From assembly GCA_020027965.1 (NCBI GenBank), contig JAHRHE010000002.1:1-59951 (forward strand): a stretch of 59,951 bases of DNA, in the 5' to 3' direction. Both the position numbers and the translations under genes were made by a program. The DNA is from Nitrospirota bacterium. GTDB lineage: Bacteria; Nitrospirota; Nitrospiria; Nitrospirales; Nitrospiraceae. The notes under the pieces were generated by a model. The model worked only from the letters and a program-made list of their open reading frames with translations, searched no databases and had not been told where the DNA came from. Shown here one piece after another: positions 16,443 through 25,741 of this stretch. The stretch's first letter is position 1, and each line of letters opens with the position of its first letter.

Positions 16443-17828
16443 TCATGCCCCGCGCCGCTCACCTTTCTGGTCGATTTCTGCCAGCTTGCGGTACAGTGTC
16501 TTCCGGTCGATCCCCAGGACCTGGGCCGCCTGGTATTTGTTGCCACCGGTCTTCTCGAGGATCCGCTGAATGTATTCCTGTTCGACCTCCTGCAACGGCA
16601 GCGTGCGTTCGGCCGCCTCGTCAAGGACCCGTCGCTCTCCGCGCGCGCCCTGGACGGCGGGAGGCAAATCTTGAGGAAGAATCTTCTCACCGCGCGCCAA
16701 CGTCACCGCGCGCTCGATGACGTTCTCGAGTTCACGGACGTTTCCAGGCCACGGGTAATCCATCAAGAGCGCCAGGGCGGACTCGCTCATCGCGTGGGGT
16801 TCCTTCTGGCCAGCCTCGGCGCATTTGCGGAGGAAGGCGTCCACCAGCAGCGGGATGTCCTCGCGACGATCCCGGAGGGGCGGCATGCGGATCTCGATGA
16901 CGTTCAGGCGGTAATACAAGTCTTCGCGAAACCGCTTGGCCTTCACTTCGTCGGCCAGCGCCAAGTTGGTCGCGGCGATGATCCGCACATCCACCGGCAC
17001 GGCGCGAGTGGCTCCGACGCGGCGAATCTCCCGCTCCTGGATGGCCCGCAGCAGCTTGGCTTGCAGCATCAGCGGGAGCTCGCTGATCTCGTCCAGAAAG
17101 AGCGTGCCGCCGCTGGCTTCCTCGAAGAGCCCCCGCTTGTCGGACTTGGCGTCGGTGAAGGCGCCTTTCGTGTGACCGAACAGTTCACTCTCCAATAACG
17201 TGTCCGGAATGGCCGCGCAGTTCACCGGCACGAAGGGGGCGTCCCGCCTCTCACTATTGTAATGGATCGCCTTGGCGACCAGCTCCTTCCCGGTTCCGCT
17301 CTCGCCCGTGATCAGGACGTTGGTCGAGCTGTCGGCCACCCGTCGGATGAGGTCGAAGACCTCGCGCATGGGCTTGCTCTTCCCCAGAATCTGGTGGAAG
17401 CTGTACTCCTTGCGGACCTCGCGCCGGAGACGGTTGACCTCGCGCCGAAGCACAGCCTCCTGCAGCGCCTTCTCGGTGACCAGGATGAGTTCCTCGCTCT
17501 TCACGGGCTTGGTGAGATAATCGTAGGCGCCCTGCTTCATGGCCGCGATCGCGGTCTCCACCGATCCAAAGGCCGTCATGAGGATCACATTCGTATCCGG
17601 GTAAGCCCGCTTCACCTCCGCCAGCAGCTCGATCCCCGGCATCTCTCTCATGCGAAGGTCCGTGAGCACCACCTCATAATCCTCTTCGCCCATCCGTTTC
17701 AGCGCCTCGCGTCCACTTTGCGCGACCGTCACCTGATGGCCCCGCCCCTGCAGCACGTCCCGGATCAATGCCCGCATCTCCGCGTCATCATCCACGACGA
17801 GAATGGATCCGGTCTCCTCCGGGCTCAT
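16443..17828 (-). CDS. NtrC/AtoC-family sigma-54 response regulator
   Basis: 461 residues: receiver domain (D57 in 'VVLTDLRMREMPG'), AAA+ domain with Walker A GESGTGKE, a GAFTDA form of the sigma-54 contact loop, Walker B 'GGTLFLDEI', 'GNVRELENVIERA', and a C-terminal Fis-type helix-turn-helix ('KYQAAQVLGIDRKTLYRKLAEI'). It has a good ribosome site (AAGGAGAGG). It is the first gene of a pair with the globin-coupled kinase 29 bp downstream, so the two probably form a two-component system. Targets are unknown; the MCO promoter is one possibility alongside the PAS activator. Confidence 0.92.
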   Translation of the reverse strand: MSPEETGSILVVDDDAEMRALIRDVLQGRGHQVTVAQSGREALKRMGEEDYEVVLTDLRMREMPGIELLAEVKRAYPDTNVILMTAFGSVETAIAAMKQGAYDYLTKPVKSEELILVTEKALQEAVLRREVNRLRREVRKEYSFHQILGKSKPMREVFDLIRRVADSSTNVLITGESGTGKELVAKAIHYNSERRDAPFVPVNCAAIPDTLLESELFGHTKGAFTDAKSDKRGLFEEASGGTLFLDEISELPLMLQAKLLRAIQEREIRRVGATRAVPVDVRIIAATNLALADEVKAKRFREDLYYRLNVIEIRMPPLRDRREDIPLLVDAFLRKCAEAGQKEPHAMSESALALLMDYPWPGNVRELENVIERAVTLARGEKILPQDLPPAVQGARGERRVLDEAAERTLPLQEVEQEYIQRILEKTGGNKYQAAQVLGIDRKTLYRKLAEIDQKGERRGA

Positions 17829-17851
17829 GACGATGTCCTCTCCTTACAACC

Positions 17852-17886
17852 AGTGATGAATGCTGAGTCATGAACGATGCATCGTT
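17852..17886. repeat. Heptamer-phased repeat
   Basis: Five units of the type AGTGATG/AATGCTG/AACGATG run in 7-bp phase in the short gap between der and the NtrC-type regulator gene. Confidence 0.5.
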
Positions 17887-17962
17887 CCGGCCCAGCCTAC
17901 CGGGTTCTCGTAGGCCGGTCAAGGGCGTGGATGTGGTGACAGGCCGGACTGGTAAGGCGAGG

Positions 17963-19297
17963 CTATTTCTGTCTGATCAGGATGCGGATGGGGGAACCCA
18001 GAAAGTCGTACTGCTCCCGCAGGCGGTTCTCGAGATGCCGCACATAGGCCTTGCCGATGTTCTCAGGGTGCCCGACGAACAAGGCAAAGGCCGGCGGTTT
18101 CGTGGCCACTTGCGTGATGAAGACCGACCTGACCGCCTTCGTCGGTTTGCCTTTCCGGACCGGCAGCGGCTGAACGGCAAGAATCTGCTGGAGGAACTTG
18201 TTGAGCGGTCCGGTGGGCACGCGGGTGGTAAAATTCGTCATCACACGGTCAAGGACGGGGAAGAGCTCTTGCACGGAGTCGGGCTTGCACGCGGACCCGA
18301 AGAGCACCGGCGCCCAGGCCAGGAAAGGGAATCGCCGCCGCAGGGTCCCGGCGTACTCCTCGCGGGCTCCCGCCTCGCCGGTTTTCAGGTCCCACTTGTT
18401 CACGAGCAGCACGCAGGCGCGCCCCTGCTTGAGCAGGAGGCCGGCGATTTTCGTATCCTGCTCCGTCACGCCCTCCGCTGCGTCCAGGAGCAGCACGACC
18501 ACGTCGGATCGTCCCATCGCGCGAAGGGCGCTGGCGACGCTGTACCCCTCGACTCCCGATTGGACTCGGCCGCGCCGCCGGATGCCGGCGGTATCGGTGA
18601 ACACGTAGCGCCGTTCCCCGACGGTGACGAGCGTGTCGATGGCATCCCGCGTGGTGCCCGGGAGGTTGCTGACCAGGACTCGATCCTGTCCCAACAGGGT
18701 GTTTACCAGCGTGGACTTCCCCACGTTCGGCCGGCCCACCACGGCAATCCGGGGAACATCCCTCAGAGCGGCGTGAGCATCCGGGCTCCCGGTGTCCGGC
18801 AACAGCGGATAGATCGCTTCCAGGAGCTCATCCAGCCCGAGGCCATGCTCGGCCGAGACCGGATAGAGGGAGCTCCACCCGAGGCGATAGAAGTCCGCCA
18901 GGAGCAGCTCCGACTTCGGCGTGTCGATTTTATTGATGGCGCAGAAGACGGGTTTGTCCACCCCGCGCAGCAGTTGAACGATCCCCTCGTCCACGGGCGT
19001 CAGGCCGGCGCGCCCGTCCATCAAGAGGATCAGGAAGTCCGCCTCCGCGATGGCCACTTGCGACTGTTGTTTGATGAGGGACAGCATTCCCTCGGTTGCG
19101 GACGGATCCAGCCCCCCAGTGTCCACCAGCCGGAACGGGCGCCCTCGATACTCGGCATCGGCATAGTGACGGTCACGGGTCACCCCCGGTAGGTCATCCA
19201 CGATGGCCTGCCGTGCGCCCAGCAGGCGATTGAACAGCGTGGACTTCCCAACGTTGGGACGGCCGATAATGGCCACAACCGGCGTGGGAGGCGTCAT
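17963..19297 (-). CDS. der: Ribosome-assembly GTPase Der (EngA)
   Basis: 444 residues, the usual Der length, with two tandem G domains and a C-terminal KH-like domain. Each G domain has its P-loop: 'GRPNVGKSTLFNRL' near residue 12 and 'GRPNVGKSTLVNTL' near 190. G3 is seen as 'DTGG' and 'DTAGI', and G4 as 'NKID' and 'NKWD'. Der is an essential GTPase for 50S subunit maturation. The start codon lies inside a short GTCATTC repeat tract with no strong ribosome site. Confidence 0.97.
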   Translation of the reverse strand: MTPPTPVVAIIGRPNVGKSTLFNRLLGARQAIVDDLPGVTRDRHYADAEYRGRPFRLVDTGGLDPSATEGMLSLIKQQSQVAIAEADFLILLMDGRAGLTPVDEGIVQLLRGVDKPVFCAINKIDTPKSELLLADFYRLGWSSLYPVSAEHGLGLDELLEAIYPLLPDTGSPDAHAALRDVPRIAVVGRPNVGKSTLVNTLLGQDRVLVSNLPGTTRDAIDTLVTVGERRYVFTDTAGIRRRGRVQSGVEGYSVASALRAMGRSDVVVLLLDAAEGVTEQDTKIAGLLLKQGRACVLLVNKWDLKTGEAGAREEYAGTLRRRFPFLAWAPVLFGSACKPDSVQELFPVLDRVMTNFTTRVPTGPLNKFLQQILAVQPLPVRKGKPTKAVRSVFITQVATKPPAFALFVGHPENIGKAYVRHLENRLREQYDFLGSPIRILIRQK

Positions 19298-19313
19298 TCG
19301 TCACTCGTCATTC
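19293..19313. repeat. GTCATTC heptamer tract at the der start
   Basis: Three units (GTCATTC, GTCACTC, GTCATTC) in 7-bp phase; the first contains the der start codon on the reverse strand. The same heptamer recurs at 28178-28205. Confidence 0.55.
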
Positions 19314-19404
19314 ATGAAGGGTGAGGAAAACAGAAACAGCGGGAACCGTAACACATGAAGGTAGGGAAGACAAGAAACGGAGCCAAAGAGGTCTTCGAAC
19401 GCGC

Positions 19405-19410
19405 TATAAT
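19405..19410 (+). promoter_or_regulatory. Candidate -10 element close to the HAD gene start
   Basis: A perfect TATAAT lies 9 bp before the ATG at 19420, so a transcript would be nearly leaderless. No convincing -35 hexamer is visible upstream. Confidence 0.3.
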
Positions 19411-19419
19411 GGCCTCCTC

Positions 19420-20085
19420 ATGCCGATCGACGGTTTTTCATGGGATCAAGTGGACGATGTCCTCCTGGACATGGACGGCACCCTCCTGGACCGGCACTTC
19501 GATAATTTCTTCTTTGAGGAAGAACTGCCCAGGCGGTATGCAGCCAAACATGGGCTCCAAGTGGAGGAGGCGTTCAGGCGTCTTCTGGCGATGTACCGGG
19601 CGGTCGAAGGGGAGCTGGATTGGACGGACCTCCACTACTGGACCAGAACGTTGGGGATTGACCTGGTTGCCCTGACCAGGGAGTTCGAGCACCTCATCAC
19701 CTTCCATCCGGACGCGATCGAATTCCTGGGCCACCTCCGTGCGCGCGGCAAACGGGTGCACCTGGTCACGAACGCGCATGCCGCGGGGATCGAGATCAAA
19801 GTGGCCAGAACCAGCCTGGATCAGTACGTGGATCGGGTTGTGAGTGCCTTCGAGGTGGGATACCTGAAAATGCGCCCGGAGTTCTGGCCGGCCTGCCGGC
19901 GCCTCCTCAAATTCACCCCCTCCCGCTCCTTATATATAGATGATGACGAAGCCTGCTTGGCCGCCGCCCAACTGTATGGAATCGGATACATGTACCACCG
20001 CTCGAAGTCCAGCTCCCGTCTCCCACCCGAACCGTCCTCCCGCTATGTATCCATCGAGAGCTTCCATGTGCTCATGTCATCCTGA
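19420..20085 (+). CDS. yrfG: HAD-superfamily hydrolase, YrfG-like (GMP/IMP nucleotidase)
   Basis: 221 residues from ATG 19420; the frame opens 99 nt upstream, but that part is not protein-like. HAD motifs are present: motif I 'VLLDMDGTLLD', motif II 'LVTNAH', a motif III lysine region 'GYLKMRPEFW' and motif IV 'SLYIDDDEACL'. Spacing and the phrases 'DMDGTLLD-HFDN' and 'YWTRTLGID' resemble E. coli YrfG, a purine nucleotidase. The soluble enzyme would dephosphorylate GMP or IMP; HAD substrates are hard to infer, so the specificity is tentative. It is divergent from der. Confidence 0.8.
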   Translation: MPIDGFSWDQVDDVLLDMDGTLLDRHFDNFFFEEELPRRYAAKHGLQVEEAFRRLLAMYRAVEGELDWTDLHYWTRTLGIDLVALTREFEHLITFHPDAIEFLGHLRARGKRVHLVTNAHAAGIEIKVARTSLDQYVDRVVSAFEVGYLKMRPEFWPACRRLLKFTPSRSLYIDDDEACLAAAQLYGIGYMYHRSKSSSRLPPEPSSRYVSIESFHVLMSS

Positions 20086-20370
20086 TGCACAAGGCTGCGG
20101 TGCCAGGGCTGAGTCCCGAGTAGGCGCATAGGTGGACTCCAGAGTCATGCCGTGGTTGATCCCGATCGAGTCAAGGGAGAGGGGAAGGTGGCAACGGGTG
20201 TCCCTGAAGAACCTGCTTGCGGCATCCTTGGCTTGAATGGCGGCCAACAAGTTGGAACGGCACTAGTTGACACGGACGATCAGGTGTGGAACAACACGAC
20301 ACGGTGATCCCTCCGGCTCCGGCCCAGGGGCGGGGACAGAGAGCGGAGGGAAGGGCAAGGGGTCCGATCC

Positions 20371-21270
20371 GTGGCAGCAGAACCCTCGACTCACGCCAAC
20401 GACTGGTACGCTCAGGCCGAAACGTCCCTCACGGACCTCGCCGAGGTGGTGCGGACCCAGTCCGTGTGCGCGCTCGCTGAGGTCCGTCGTGTCGCCGCCG
20501 GCGTTGTCGCCTCGCTGGCGCAGGATGAGGTCTTGTTCGTCCGAGCCTTAACTCAGCCGAACAAGCCTTCGCTCATCGGCAACATGATTCATACCGCGAT
20601 TTTCGCGACCATGATCGGACAGCGGATGGGATACCAGCGGCGCGAGCTGGACCGGCTCGCATTCGCCGCGCTCGTTCATGACGTGGGAATGTTTCGTCTG
20701 TCTGACGAGCTTCTGACCAAGGCAGGCCGCTGGTCGGATGATGACCTCGTCCACCTGCGTCGGCATCCGACCCTCGGCTCGGAATGGCTGGCGCAGGCGG
20801 CGGTGGATGATCCGTGGCTGCACGAGGTGGTGGCGCAGGAACATGAACGTGTGGACGGATCCGGATACCCGCATGGGTTACGAGGAGACCAGGTCCATGG
20901 ATTTGCGCAAATCATCGCGATCGCGGACGTGCTTGATGCGATGCTCCGGTCAAGACCGACCAGGAAAGCCTTACAGGCCCATGCCGCGGTTCGCTTGCTC
21001 GTCAGTCGGGAGAAGGCGGCGTTCTCGGCTAGTCTCTTGAAGACCATGATCCAGCTCCTGTCGGTGTTTCCGGTCGGCACGCATGTCAGACTTTCGTCGT
21101 GGGAGATCGGGCGAGTGATCCGGACGAATCCCGGCACTCCGTTGCGGCCGGTGGTCGCCGTCACGGTGGACGGAAGAGGAGGCCCCTTGCCGACGCCCAG
21201 ACTGGTCGATCTGTGTCAGGATCCGGAGCTCCGAATCATCGAGATCTTCGACATCACCCAGTGGCAATGA
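20371..21270 (+). CDS. HD-GYP domain protein (putative c-di-GMP phosphodiesterase)
   Basis: 299 residues from a GTG start preceded by AAGGGG. After a helical N-terminal region of about 65 residues comes an HD-GYP domain: metal-binding HD at 103-104 ('ALVHDVGMF'), 'RRHPTLGSEWL', and 'QEHERVDGSGYPHGL' (GYP at 165-167). The intact GYP motif suggests cyclic-di-GMP hydrolysis. The C-terminal ~90 residues resemble the beta-rich tail of other soluble HD-GYP proteins. The 285-bp gap before it shows no other gene. No sensor domain is recognised. Confidence 0.85.
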   Translation: MAAEPSTHANDWYAQAETSLTDLAEVVRTQSVCALAEVRRVAAGVVASLAQDEVLFVRALTQPNKPSLIGNMIHTAIFATMIGQRMGYQRRELDRLAFAALVHDVGMFRLSDELLTKAGRWSDDDLVHLRRHPTLGSEWLAQAAVDDPWLHEVVAQEHERVDGSGYPHGLRGDQVHGFAQIIAIADVLDAMLRSRPTRKALQAHAAVRLLVSREKAAFSASLLKTMIQLLSVFPVGTHVRLSSWEIGRVIRTNPGTPLRPVVAVTVDGRGGPLPTPRLVDLCQDPELRIIEIFDITQWQ

Positions 21271-21273
21271 TTG

Positions 21274-21357
21274 GAGCTGATGGCTAATGGCTTATAGCTT
21301 ATGGCTGAGAGCTAAGAGCCCAGGGCTAAGAGCTCAGAACTGTAGACTCTGAACTCC
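21274..21357. repeat. Twelve-unit heptamer array between convergent genes
   Basis: Twelve consecutive 7-bp units, consensus near GAGCTNA/TGGCTNA, in unbroken phase from four bases after the HD-GYP stop to ten bases before the methyltransferase stop. It is the longest uninterrupted array in the window. The same unit family recurs at 59128-59169. Confidence 0.8.
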
Positions 21358-21367
21358 GGGCGGATCC

Positions 21368-21997
21368 TCAGTCCTTCGTCGGGGCCGGAACAGCCACGCC
21401 TCGATACATTTCCCCCGCGATCCGCGGCACGTAGGGCAATCGAAACCGATCCAACCGCTTCACCTTGAGCCCGCCTTTCGCGATGAGCGCCCCGATCGGG
21501 CGGTTGAGGTTGCACCCACAGGCAATGATTCGCTGAAGCGGGTTTAGGAGGTCCTGCCATTTCGCAACCCGCGCATCATCGCTCCGCCCGTGCTCCAGGA
21601 ACACAAAACGGCCTCCGGGCTTCAGCACGCGACGGACTTCCCGCAGCGCGGCGACGGCATCGGGGATCGTGCAGAGAGTCCAGGTGCTGACCACCCAATC
21701 GAAGCGACCAGCTTCGAACGGCATGGCCTCGGCGCTGACACGGACTATCTCGACCATCAAGGATCCCTCGGAGAGGCGACGGGTGACCGTGTGTGGGAGG
21801 AGGATCGCCGGTTCGAGCGCGGTCAGCGACGAGACCGTTTTTGGGTAGTGCGGAAGGTTGAGGCCGGTTCCGAACCCGATTTCAAGGACGGTCCCCCCGA
21901 CCTGAGCCAAGACCTGCTGCCGGTATTCCTGGAACCGTCGCGCTCCCAGGGTCCAGTCCATAAGCCGCGGGAACACCTGGTCTGCGTAGAAGCCCAT
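21368..21997 (-). CDS. Class I SAM-dependent methyltransferase
   Basis: 209 residues with a Rossmann-type methyltransferase fold: motif I 'VLEIGFGTGLNLPHYP', 'ALEPA' as the acidic end of strand 2, 'AMPFEAGRFDWVVSTWTLCTIPD' for motif II, and 'LKPGGRFVFLEHG' for post-II. It resembles the UbiE/thiol- and phospholipid-methyltransferase type; the substrate cannot be inferred. ATG 21997 has AGGAG upstream; a GTG one codon earlier is less likely. Confidence 0.85.
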   Translation of the reverse strand: MGFYADQVFPRLMDWTLGARRFQEYRQQVLAQVGGTVLEIGFGTGLNLPHYPKTVSSLTALEPAILLPHTVTRRLSEGSLMVEIVRVSAEAMPFEAGRFDWVVSTWTLCTIPDAVAALREVRRVLKPGGRFVFLEHGRSDDARVAKWQDLLNPLQRIIACGCNLNRPIGALIAKGGLKVKRLDRFRLPYVPRIAGEMYRGVAVPAPTKD

Positions 21998-22361
21998 CAC
22001 CCGACTCCTTTGGCCAGTGCTGACACCGGCGGGAACTATAGCAGGCTACGAAGCTCGAGGCTAGAGGCGAGACTCGTGAAGCGTGAAGCGTATCTCGCGA
22101 GATACCAAGGACCCGCCTTTGCCTGAGGCTTCGGCGGGTCCACGGAACTGTCGAAGCCTCTGGGCGGCATGCCGAAGGGCTTTGGCCCCCGAAGGCGGAA
22201 GAGGGACAGTCCCCGGTGACAATCTTGTGGCCCTTCGGGGTCTGTGTTAGATTCGCGTCTGAGCGCGTCGAATGTCGGACGGTCCTCCAGTTATCACGCC
22301 TGAGGCTGGACATGATGACCTTTGACGCGACGGTTTGATGACCGGGGAGTCTTTCGCAAAC
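21998..22361. other. Divergent intergenic region before leuS
   Basis: 364 bp between the methyltransferase (minus) and leuS (plus). It holds the 22041-22096 heptamer array and several CTTCGG-rich palindromic stretches (22120-22240). No T-box-like leader or confident promoter is visible. Confidence 0.4.
22041..22096. repeat. Heptamer-phased array upstream of leuS
   Basis: Eight 7-bp units (ACGAAGC, TCGAGGC, GTGAAGC twice, and relatives) in phase. Confidence 0.6.
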
Positions 22362-24998
22362 ATGAACCGTCAGTACGATCATCAGACGGTCGAGAAGCAG
22401 TGGCAGGACTACTGGGAGCGGGAACGCACCTTCACGGTGACGGAGGATCCCTCCCGTCAGAAATACTATTGCCTGGAGATGTTCCCGTATCCCTCGGGCC
22501 GGATTCACATGGGACATGTGCGCAATTACGCCATCGGGGACGTGATCGCCCGGTATCAACTTATGCGTGGGTTCAACGTGCTGCATCCGATGGGCTGGGA
22601 TGCCTTCGGCCTCCCGGCCGAGAACGCGGCGATCGAACGAGGCGTCCACCCGAAAGTCTGGACCGACGAGAATATCCGATACATGCGTACGCAGCTCCGG
22701 CAGATGGGGCTCTCGTACGACTGGAGCCGCGAGGTCACCACCTGCGAGCCCGAATATTACAGATGGAACCAGTGGTTCTTCTTGAAGATGTATGAGCGCG
22801 GCCTGGCCTACCGCAAGCGGTCGGCCGTGAACTGGTGTCCCAGTTGCGAGACCGTGCTGGCCAACGAGCAGGTGGAAAACGGTCGGTGCTGGCGCTGCGA
22901 CACGGTGGTGATCCAGAAGGAGCTGGAACAGTGGTTCTTCAAGATCACGGCGTACGCGGAGGAATTACTCAACAGCCTGGATGGACTCCCCGGCTGGCCC
23001 GAGCGAGTGCGGGTCATGCAGCAACACTGGATCGGGAAAAGCGTGGGCGTAGAGGTGGACTTCCCACTGGTCGAGTCGAAGGGCGACTTGACCGCGGTCC
23101 GCATCTTCACCACGCGCCAGGATACGATCTTCGGGGCGACCTTCATGAGCCTCGCGCCGGAGTCGCCGCTGGTTGAGCCATTGATTCAGGGCCGTTCTCA
23201 GGCGGCGGCTGTGCAGGAGTTTGTGGCCCGGGTGTCCCGGCAGGAGAAAGCGGTCCGCACCGCCGCCGATCGGGAAAAGGAAGGCGTCTTCACGGGCGCC
23301 TACGCCGTGAATCCATTCACGAAGGCCCGCATTCCGATCTGGGTGGCGAACTTCGTGCTGTATGAATACGGCACCGGCGCAATCATGGCCGTCCCGGCCC
23401 ACGACCAGCGCGACTTTGAATTCGCGCGGCAATACGGTATCCCCGTCCGCCTGGTCATTCAAAACTCGGCCGGCACACTGGACGCGGCGCATCTCGAAGA
23501 GGCCTACGAAGAAGAGCAGACCGCCGGGCTGCTGGTGAACTCCGAGCAATTTACAGGTCTCTCAGTTCCGGAAGCCAAGCTTCGCATTGCGGCATTCGCG
23601 GAGAAACAAGGGCTGGGCCGGCCTTCGGTCAATTACCGGTTGCGCGACTGGGGTGTGTCACGGCAGCGCTACTGGGGCACGCCGATCCCGATGCTGTATT
23701 GCAAAGCCTGTGGAATCGTGCCGGTTCGGGAATCCGACCTCCCGGTGGAGTTGCCCAAAGATGTGCCTGTGACCGGCAAAGGCGCCTCGCCGCTGGCTCA
23801 GGCGAAGGAATACGTCAACGCCTCGTGCCCCAAATGCGGAGGTGGAGCCCGGCGAGAAACGGATACGATGGACACCTTCGTGGACTCCTCCTGGTACTTT
23901 CTGCGCTATTGCTCGCCGCAGGCGGATAAGCAGCCCGTTGATCCCGCCAAAGCCGGCTACTGGATGGCAGTGGACCAGTATATCGGCGGGATCGAGCATG
24001 CGGTCTTGCACCTGCTCTACGCGCGGTTTCTCACGAAAGTGATCCGTGACCTGGGTCTGATCTCAGTGCATGAGCCGTTTTCGAATCTGCTGACCCAGGG
24101 GATGGTCACGAAGGAGACCTATCGGTGCACAATCCATGGCTGGCTGCTTCCCGGAGAACTGGCCGGGTCTGAGAAGGAAGGTTGGCGCTGTGCGCTCTGC
24201 CAAGCTGAGGGCAGGCAGACCCCGGCAGAGCGGGGTCGTGTCGAGAAGATGTCCAAATCCAAGAAGAACACCGTCGACCCGGAGCATCTGATCGAGACGT
24301 ACGGCGCCGACACGGCCCGCTTGTTTTCTCTCTTCGCCGCGCCTCCCGAAAAGGACCTGGAGTGGAGCGACACCGGCGTGGAGGGGTGCGCGCGGTTTCT
24401 CAACCGGGTCTGGCGACTCATGAGCGAGATCGCCGTGCGAAATGAAAAAGGCAAAATGCAAAAGGAACACAGGGGCGGGGCGGAGAAGGCACGGGCCCTG
24501 GAGATCCGACGGTTGACACACCGGACGATCAGGAAGGTCACGGAGGACATCGAGCGGGAGTTTCAGTTCAACACCGCCATTGCCGCGCTGATGGAGTTCG
24601 TGAACGGCCTGTATAAGCTTTCGGCCGAGCGCGAGCCGGAGATGAACCCGGCAGAGACGGCGGCCTTGCGTGAAGCGGCGGAGACGCTCGTCCTCCTGCT
24701 GGCCCCATTCGCGCCGCATCTCGCGGAGGAGCTGTGGAAGGCGATGGGGAAGGTACCCAGCGTCGCGAGGCGCCCCTGGCCTCGGTACGATCCGGCGCTG
24801 GTGGCGAGTGAGCGGCTGACGATCCCCATCCAGGTGAATGGCAAGCTGCGGAGCAAAATCGAGGTCCCGGCCGATTCGACTGAGGACCAGGTGGTCGCGC
24901 TGGCCCGGCAGGACGCGAAGCTCTTGGAATGGCTCCAGGGGAGGCCCCCGCGCAAGGTGATATATGTCGAAAAGAAGCTGGTGAACTTCGTGATCTGA
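22362..24998 (+). CDS. leuS: Leucyl-tRNA synthetase
   Basis: About 878 residues, close to the bacterial norm. The class I signatures are clear: HIGH-type HMGH near residue 49 ('[14 protein letters not shown]') and KMSKS near 629 ('[14 protein letters not shown]'), with the '[13 protein letters not shown]' segment, a zinc-type 'CPSC...CWRC' region, the CP1 editing domain and a C-terminal anticodon-binding domain. It charges tRNA-Leu. ATG 22362 fits the family's N-terminus; in-frame ATG 22338 and TTG 22335 are alternatives. It heads leuS-lptE-holA. Confidence 0.97.
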   Translation: MNRQYDHQTVEKQWQDYWERERTFTVTEDPSRQKYYCLEMFPYPSGRIHMGHVRNYAIGDVIARYQLMRGFNVLHPMGWDAFGLPAENAAIERGVHPKVWTDENIRYMRTQLRQMGLSYDWSREVTTCEPEYYRWNQWFFLKMYERGLAYRKRSAVNWCPSCETVLANEQVENGRCWRCDTVVIQKELEQWFFKITAYAEELLNSLDGLPGWPERVRVMQQHWIGKSVGVEVDFPLVESKGDLTAVRIFTTRQDTIFGATFMSLAPESPLVEPLIQGRSQAAAVQEFVARVSRQEKAVRTAADREKEGVFTGAYAVNPFTKARIPIWVANFVLYEYGTGAIMAVPAHDQRDFEFARQYGIPVRLVIQNSAGTLDAAHLEEAYEEEQTAGLLVNSEQFTGLSVPEAKLRIAAFAEKQGLGRPSVNYRLRDWGVSRQRYWGTPIPMLYCKACGIVPVRESDLPVELPKDVPVTGKGASPLAQAKEYVNASCPKCGGGARRETDTMDTFVDSSWYFLRYCSPQADKQPVDPAKAGYWMAVDQYIGGIEHAVLHLLYARFLTKVIRDLGLISVHEPFSNLLTQGMVTKETYRCTIHGWLLPGELAGSEKEGWRCALCQAEGRQTPAERGRVEKMSKSKKNTVDPEHLIETYGADTARLFSLFAAPPEKDLEWSDTGVEGCARFLNRVWRLMSEIAVRNEKGKMQKEHRGGAEKARALEIRRLTHRTIRKVTEDIEREFQFNTAIAALMEFVNGLYKLSAEREPEMNPAETAALREAAETLVLLLAPFAPHLAEELWKAMGKVPSVARRPWPRYDPALVASERLTIPIQVNGKLRSKIEVPADSTEDQVVALARQDAKLLEWLQGRPPRKVIYVEKKLVNFVI

Positions 24999-25024
24999 GG
25001 CCCGTGGGACAAGTGAATAGTTCA

Positions 25025-25717
25025 ATGGTAAAAGGTAAAAGTGATTTGCACCGTGCCTGCTTCCCGCGGCGCACTTGTTACCTTTGCCATCTTACCTTTT
25101 ACTTCGCGCTGAGCGCTTCGCTCAGCGCGTGCGGCTATCAGTTCCAGGTTGAGGGGCCAGGACCTGTAATCGGCGGCGCAACCCCGGCCGCCGCTGGGGC
25201 TGAGGCGCCGCGCATGGCGATTCAAAACTTTGAGAACAAGACCTTCGAGCCGAATTTGGAGATGAAGTACACCGCGTACACGCGCCGCGAGTTCTCGGCA
25301 GGGAGCGGGGCACGCCTCGTCAACGACCTGGGAGAGGCCGATTTGATACTCAAGGGGCAGATCGTGGCGGTGATCGTGCCTGCGCTGGCGTTCACCCAGT
25401 CCCAAACGTTTGAGAGCCGAGCCACGGTCTGGGTGGAGGCGACCGTTGAGGATGTCAAGACCAGGAAGGTGGTCTGGAGGCAAAGCTCCAGAGGCTCGTC
25501 GGAATTTTTCGTGACCACTGACCTGCAGTTCAATCGTGTGCTGCAGGCGAGAGCTCTGGAACAGGCCGGGATGATGATCGCAACAGACCTGGCCGTGCGT
25601 TTTCATGCCTATCTTGAGTCCGTCGCCCAGGCGATGCCGCCTGGCAGCGCTCCTACGGGGACTGAGATTCCGCCTCTGAAGCCGCCTCTCCCGTCCGAAC
25701 AGCCGGCCACGAAGTGA
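25025..25717 (+). CDS. lptE: LPS-assembly lipoprotein LptE
   Basis: About 230 residues: a lipoprotein signal peptide with lipobox LSAC (mature start CGYQF, typical of LptE), then a compact alpha/beta domain ('MAIQNFENKTFEPNLEMKYTAYTRREF', 'DLILKGQIVAVIVPALAF') and a proline-rich tail. LptE plugs the LptD barrel in the outer membrane. It lies 26 bp after leuS and 24 bp before holA, an order common in Gram-negatives. The signal-peptide codons coincide with inverted repeats (GTAAAAGGTAA at 25028-25038 with its complement at 25092-25102, and an 11-bp hairpin at 25105-25129), so this region may have been shaped by a repeat element. Confidence 0.88.
   Translation: MVKGKSDLHRACFPRRTCYLCHLTFYFALSASLSACGYQFQVEGPGPVIGGATPAAAGAEAPRMAIQNFENKTFEPNLEMKYTAYTRREFSAGSGARLVNDLGEADLILKGQIVAVIVPALAFTQSQTFESRATVWVEATVEDVKTRKVVWRQSSRGSSEFFVTTDLQFNRVLQARALEQAGMMIATDLAVRFHAYLESVAQAMPPGSAPTGTEIPPLKPPLPSEQPATK
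25028..25129. repeat. Inverted repeats inside the lptE signal-peptide codons
   Basis: GTAAAAGGTAA (25028-25038) is matched by TTACCTTTTAC (25092-25102). CGCGCTGAGCG (25105-25115) pairs with CGCTCAGCGCG (25119-25129) across a 3-nt loop immediately before the lipobox cysteine codon. Confidence 0.7.
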
Positions 25718-25741
25718 AATGTATCGCAGCATTGGGGAGTG

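Noticed and set aside
17870-19192. 440-codon open frame on the plus strand opposite der
   Set aside because: It mirrors the der codons, has no ribosome site or domain, and der is unmistakable on the other strand.
21274-21357. CRISPR array
   Set aside because: Units are 7 bp with no spacers and no cas genes nearby; it is a degenerate tandem repeat.
22140-22361. Possible T-box or attenuator leader before leuS
   Set aside because: Palindromic GC-rich stretches exist, but no T-box sequence, specifier hairpin or leucine-rich leader peptide is visible.
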